DNA of 64,000 nucleotides from Dyadobacter arcticus. Lineage in GTDB: Bacteria > Bacteroidota > Bacteroidia > Cytophagales > Spirosomataceae. Location: the NCBI RefSeq assembly GCF_011762185.1, contig NZ_JAASQJ010000001.1:1364001-1428000 (forward strand). The letters are read 5' to 3'. The stretch's first letter is position 1; each line of letters starts with the position of its first letter. Positions 62,740-64,000 of the stretch are shown in pieces. Below the pieces are notes generated by a model, which saw only the letters and a program-made list of their open reading frames with translations, was not told where the DNA came from and did not search any database. Position numbers and translations under genes: made by a program.

Positions 62740-64000
62740 TTATTTCATCAATCTGAATACCGGATATCTCAGATATTCTTTTTCGCGATAAGGAGAATGG
62801 TCGTAAATGAAATCCAGCTGTGCATTAGCATTTTTTGCAAATTCAGGATCGGCCTGTCGTTTTTGTTCTAATTGCGTTTTTAGCTCAGGTGATTTTTCTA
62901 ATAGCTTTTTGGCCAGGTCCTCAAATACGTAGCCTGAATAATGTTCTTTGGCTTGAAGTATGGTATCGAAGAAATTCCATTTGAAAAAAGAATCTACCGC
63001 TTTCGGTTCCAGCGTTTCAATAATGTATCTGTTTGTCCACTGATTAACAGGAACATACCAATCACCCTTTTTAAAGCTGACTTTCTTTTTCTCAGTTCTT
63101 AATGTCACGGAATTATGCCAGTAATGTCCTTCAAATGGCTGTTTCGGTGAGTCGTAATTTTCAATGTAATAGGTTTCAACTTCCATTTCCGAATCTATTT
63201 CCAATTGCTTCACTTCAACCTGATTCAATTTTAAAAGTTCAATGATATTATGCCAGCCTTGTGGGATAATGTAGGCGACCGGCTTTGTTACCTCGTCCAG
63301 CGGAACATAGGTATCGTAAAAAGGAATTGTTTTGGTAAATGGTTTGGATCTGTCGTAATGCAATCTATTTAAGCCACTTACTTCGCTTAGGATGTATTCG
63401 GGTTCGTATCCTTTAAATTGGATCTGCGTATTCTTCTCTTTGTTAACCTGCCAGCTAATGGCAAATTTTGCCTGGGATTTAACCGATTCTTTGGTGTCTT
63501 TTCTCAGTTTCAACAACCCGATGCGATAACTCGCCAGAAATTTAATGTTCCCGTGCAAATATGCATAAGTGGATTTAACCCGCTGGTCGTAAGGCTTTAA
63601 CATATGCGTCTCGGTCATGACGCCAATCGTGTGAAACAATGCGGCATAACCGGTCGAGTAACGGGGCCAATCCGGAAATTGCACAAAGCCTTTATCAGGA
63701 GTTTGTCCCCAGGCATTCACATAGGGAGTTGCCTCAAAGCCTGCTGCTTTTAAATGCTTGTGCATATAAGGGAGAAAAACCTGGTCGTTGAATGTTCCCA
63801 ATGTTCCGCCCAATTTGTCCTTTTGAGCGTAATCCAACGTCATGACGTACTGGTAATCCGCGCCATTGCTTACGTGGGTATCAGCAAAAAGATCGGGGTC
63901 CAGTTCATGGAAAATCGCCGCAAAACTCCTTGCATTACGGGTGTCATTTTTAATAAAATCACGATTTAAATCATAATTACGGGCATTTCCTCTGAAACCA
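62740..64000 (-). CDS. M14 family zinc carboxypeptidase, 5' end outside window
   Basis: The frame stays open from the visible stop at 62740 to the window end, so the gene is partial; the ATG at 63843 is internal. The part nearest the edge reads NARNYDLNRDFIK and DLFADTHVSNGAD, the substrate-binding Arg/Asn-Arg and third zinc-ligand His of M14 peptidases; the HxxE zinc pair would lie beyond the edge. The C-terminal 250 residues form a beta-rich accessory region (FEGHYWHNSVTL, WYVPVNQWTNRYIIETLEP) common in Bacteroidota secreted members. It is probably exported, but the signal peptide cannot be seen. Confidence 0.85.
   Translation of the reverse strand, partial: GFRGNARNYDLNRDFIKNDTRNARSFAAIFHELDPDLFADTHVSNGADYQYVMTLDYAQKDKLGGTLGTFNDQVFLPYMHKHLKAAGFEATPYVNAWGQTPDKGFVQFPDWPRYSTGYAALFHTIGVMTETHMLKPYDQRVKSTYAYLHGNIKFLASYRIGLLKLRKDTKESVKSQAKFAISWQVNKEKNTQIQFKGYEPEYILSEVSGLNRLHYDRSKPFTKTIPFYDTYVPLDEVTKPVAYIIPQGWHNIIELLKLNQVEVKQLEIDSEMEVETYYIENYDSPKQPFEGHYWHNSVTLRTEKKKVSFKKGDWYVPVNQWTNRYIIETLEPKAVDSFFKWNFFDTILQAKEHYSGYVFEDLAKKLLEKSPELKTQLEQKRQADPEFAKNANAQLDFIYDHSPYREKEYLRYPVFRLMK

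Noticed and set aside
1-64000. tRNA or rRNA genes, insertion sequences, prophage and integrase genes.
   Set aside because: I looked for T-loop GGTTCRA with cloverleaf partners, transposase motifs and phage structural genes and found none I could support.

Overview
The window is a chromosome segment from a member of the Bacteroidota, most likely order Cytophagales (Spirosomaceae, Dyadobacter-like; this is judgement from protein style, not a search). Signs are type IX secretion (T9SS) C-terminal sorting domains, a PorX response regulator, two TonB-dependent receptors with carboxypeptidase-like N-terminal domains, TIGR02757 and DUF5916-type proteins, near absence of Shine-Dalgarno sites, and promoters of the form TTTG-N18..20-TAnnTTTG. 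Gene density is high, no phage or insertion sequence is present, and no tRNA or rRNA was seen.

Layout. 1-8.1 kb: a 5'-truncated nucleotidyltransferase, aldose epimerase, ftsH-rsfS, birA, a TPR lipoprotein, the SRP RNA, a transaldolase and ftsE. 8.1-13.5 kb: a long perfect inverted repeat, porX, kdsB, a LysM/double-psi barrel envelope protein and a TIGR02757 gene. 13.7-17.2 kb: two tandem secreted fibre-like proteins, each with a head-repeat array, an S74 intramolecular chaperone and a T9SS sorting domain. 17.3-25.5 kb: a sugar-oxidation locus (PQQ-type sugar dehydrogenase fused to PKD, cytochrome c and carbohydrate-binding domains; sugar isomerase; two Gfo/Idh/MocA oxidoreductases; MFS transporter), interrupted by a four-helix-bundle (23S IVP family) gene lying between inverted arrays of an 8-base repeat. 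25.6-35.4 kb: mutS2, an IscA-like protein lacking its usual C-terminal cysteines, an HNH endonuclease, fabH, pssA, metallo-hydrolase, RsmI-like methylase and small lipoproteins. 35.8-47.6 kb: two TonB-dependent receptors, patatin, polyprenyl synthase, an LRR protein and a DUF5916 protein. 47.6-55 kb: ccmBCDEF on the minus strand, divergent from feoAB. 55-57 kb: a small accessory operon of lipoproteins with an apparent frameshift and a tandem duplication. 57.3-64 kb: nnr, rplS, dapF, rhodanese, DEAD-box helicase, an outer-membrane-like protein and a 5'-truncated M14 carboxypeptidase.

How the parts connect. PorX is the known T9SS regulator, and the fibre pair are predicted T9SS clients. The ccm cluster (with a CxxxY-type CcmE and no ccmG/ccmH) would supply haem-loaded cytochromes such as the fused sugar dehydrogenase, and feoAB would supply iron. 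The most unusual signals are the repeat-bounded four-helix-bundle element, the frame break at a slippery heptamer in the 56.5 kb lipoprotein, the CxxxY CcmE, and the S74 chaperone placed in front of a T9SS signal.
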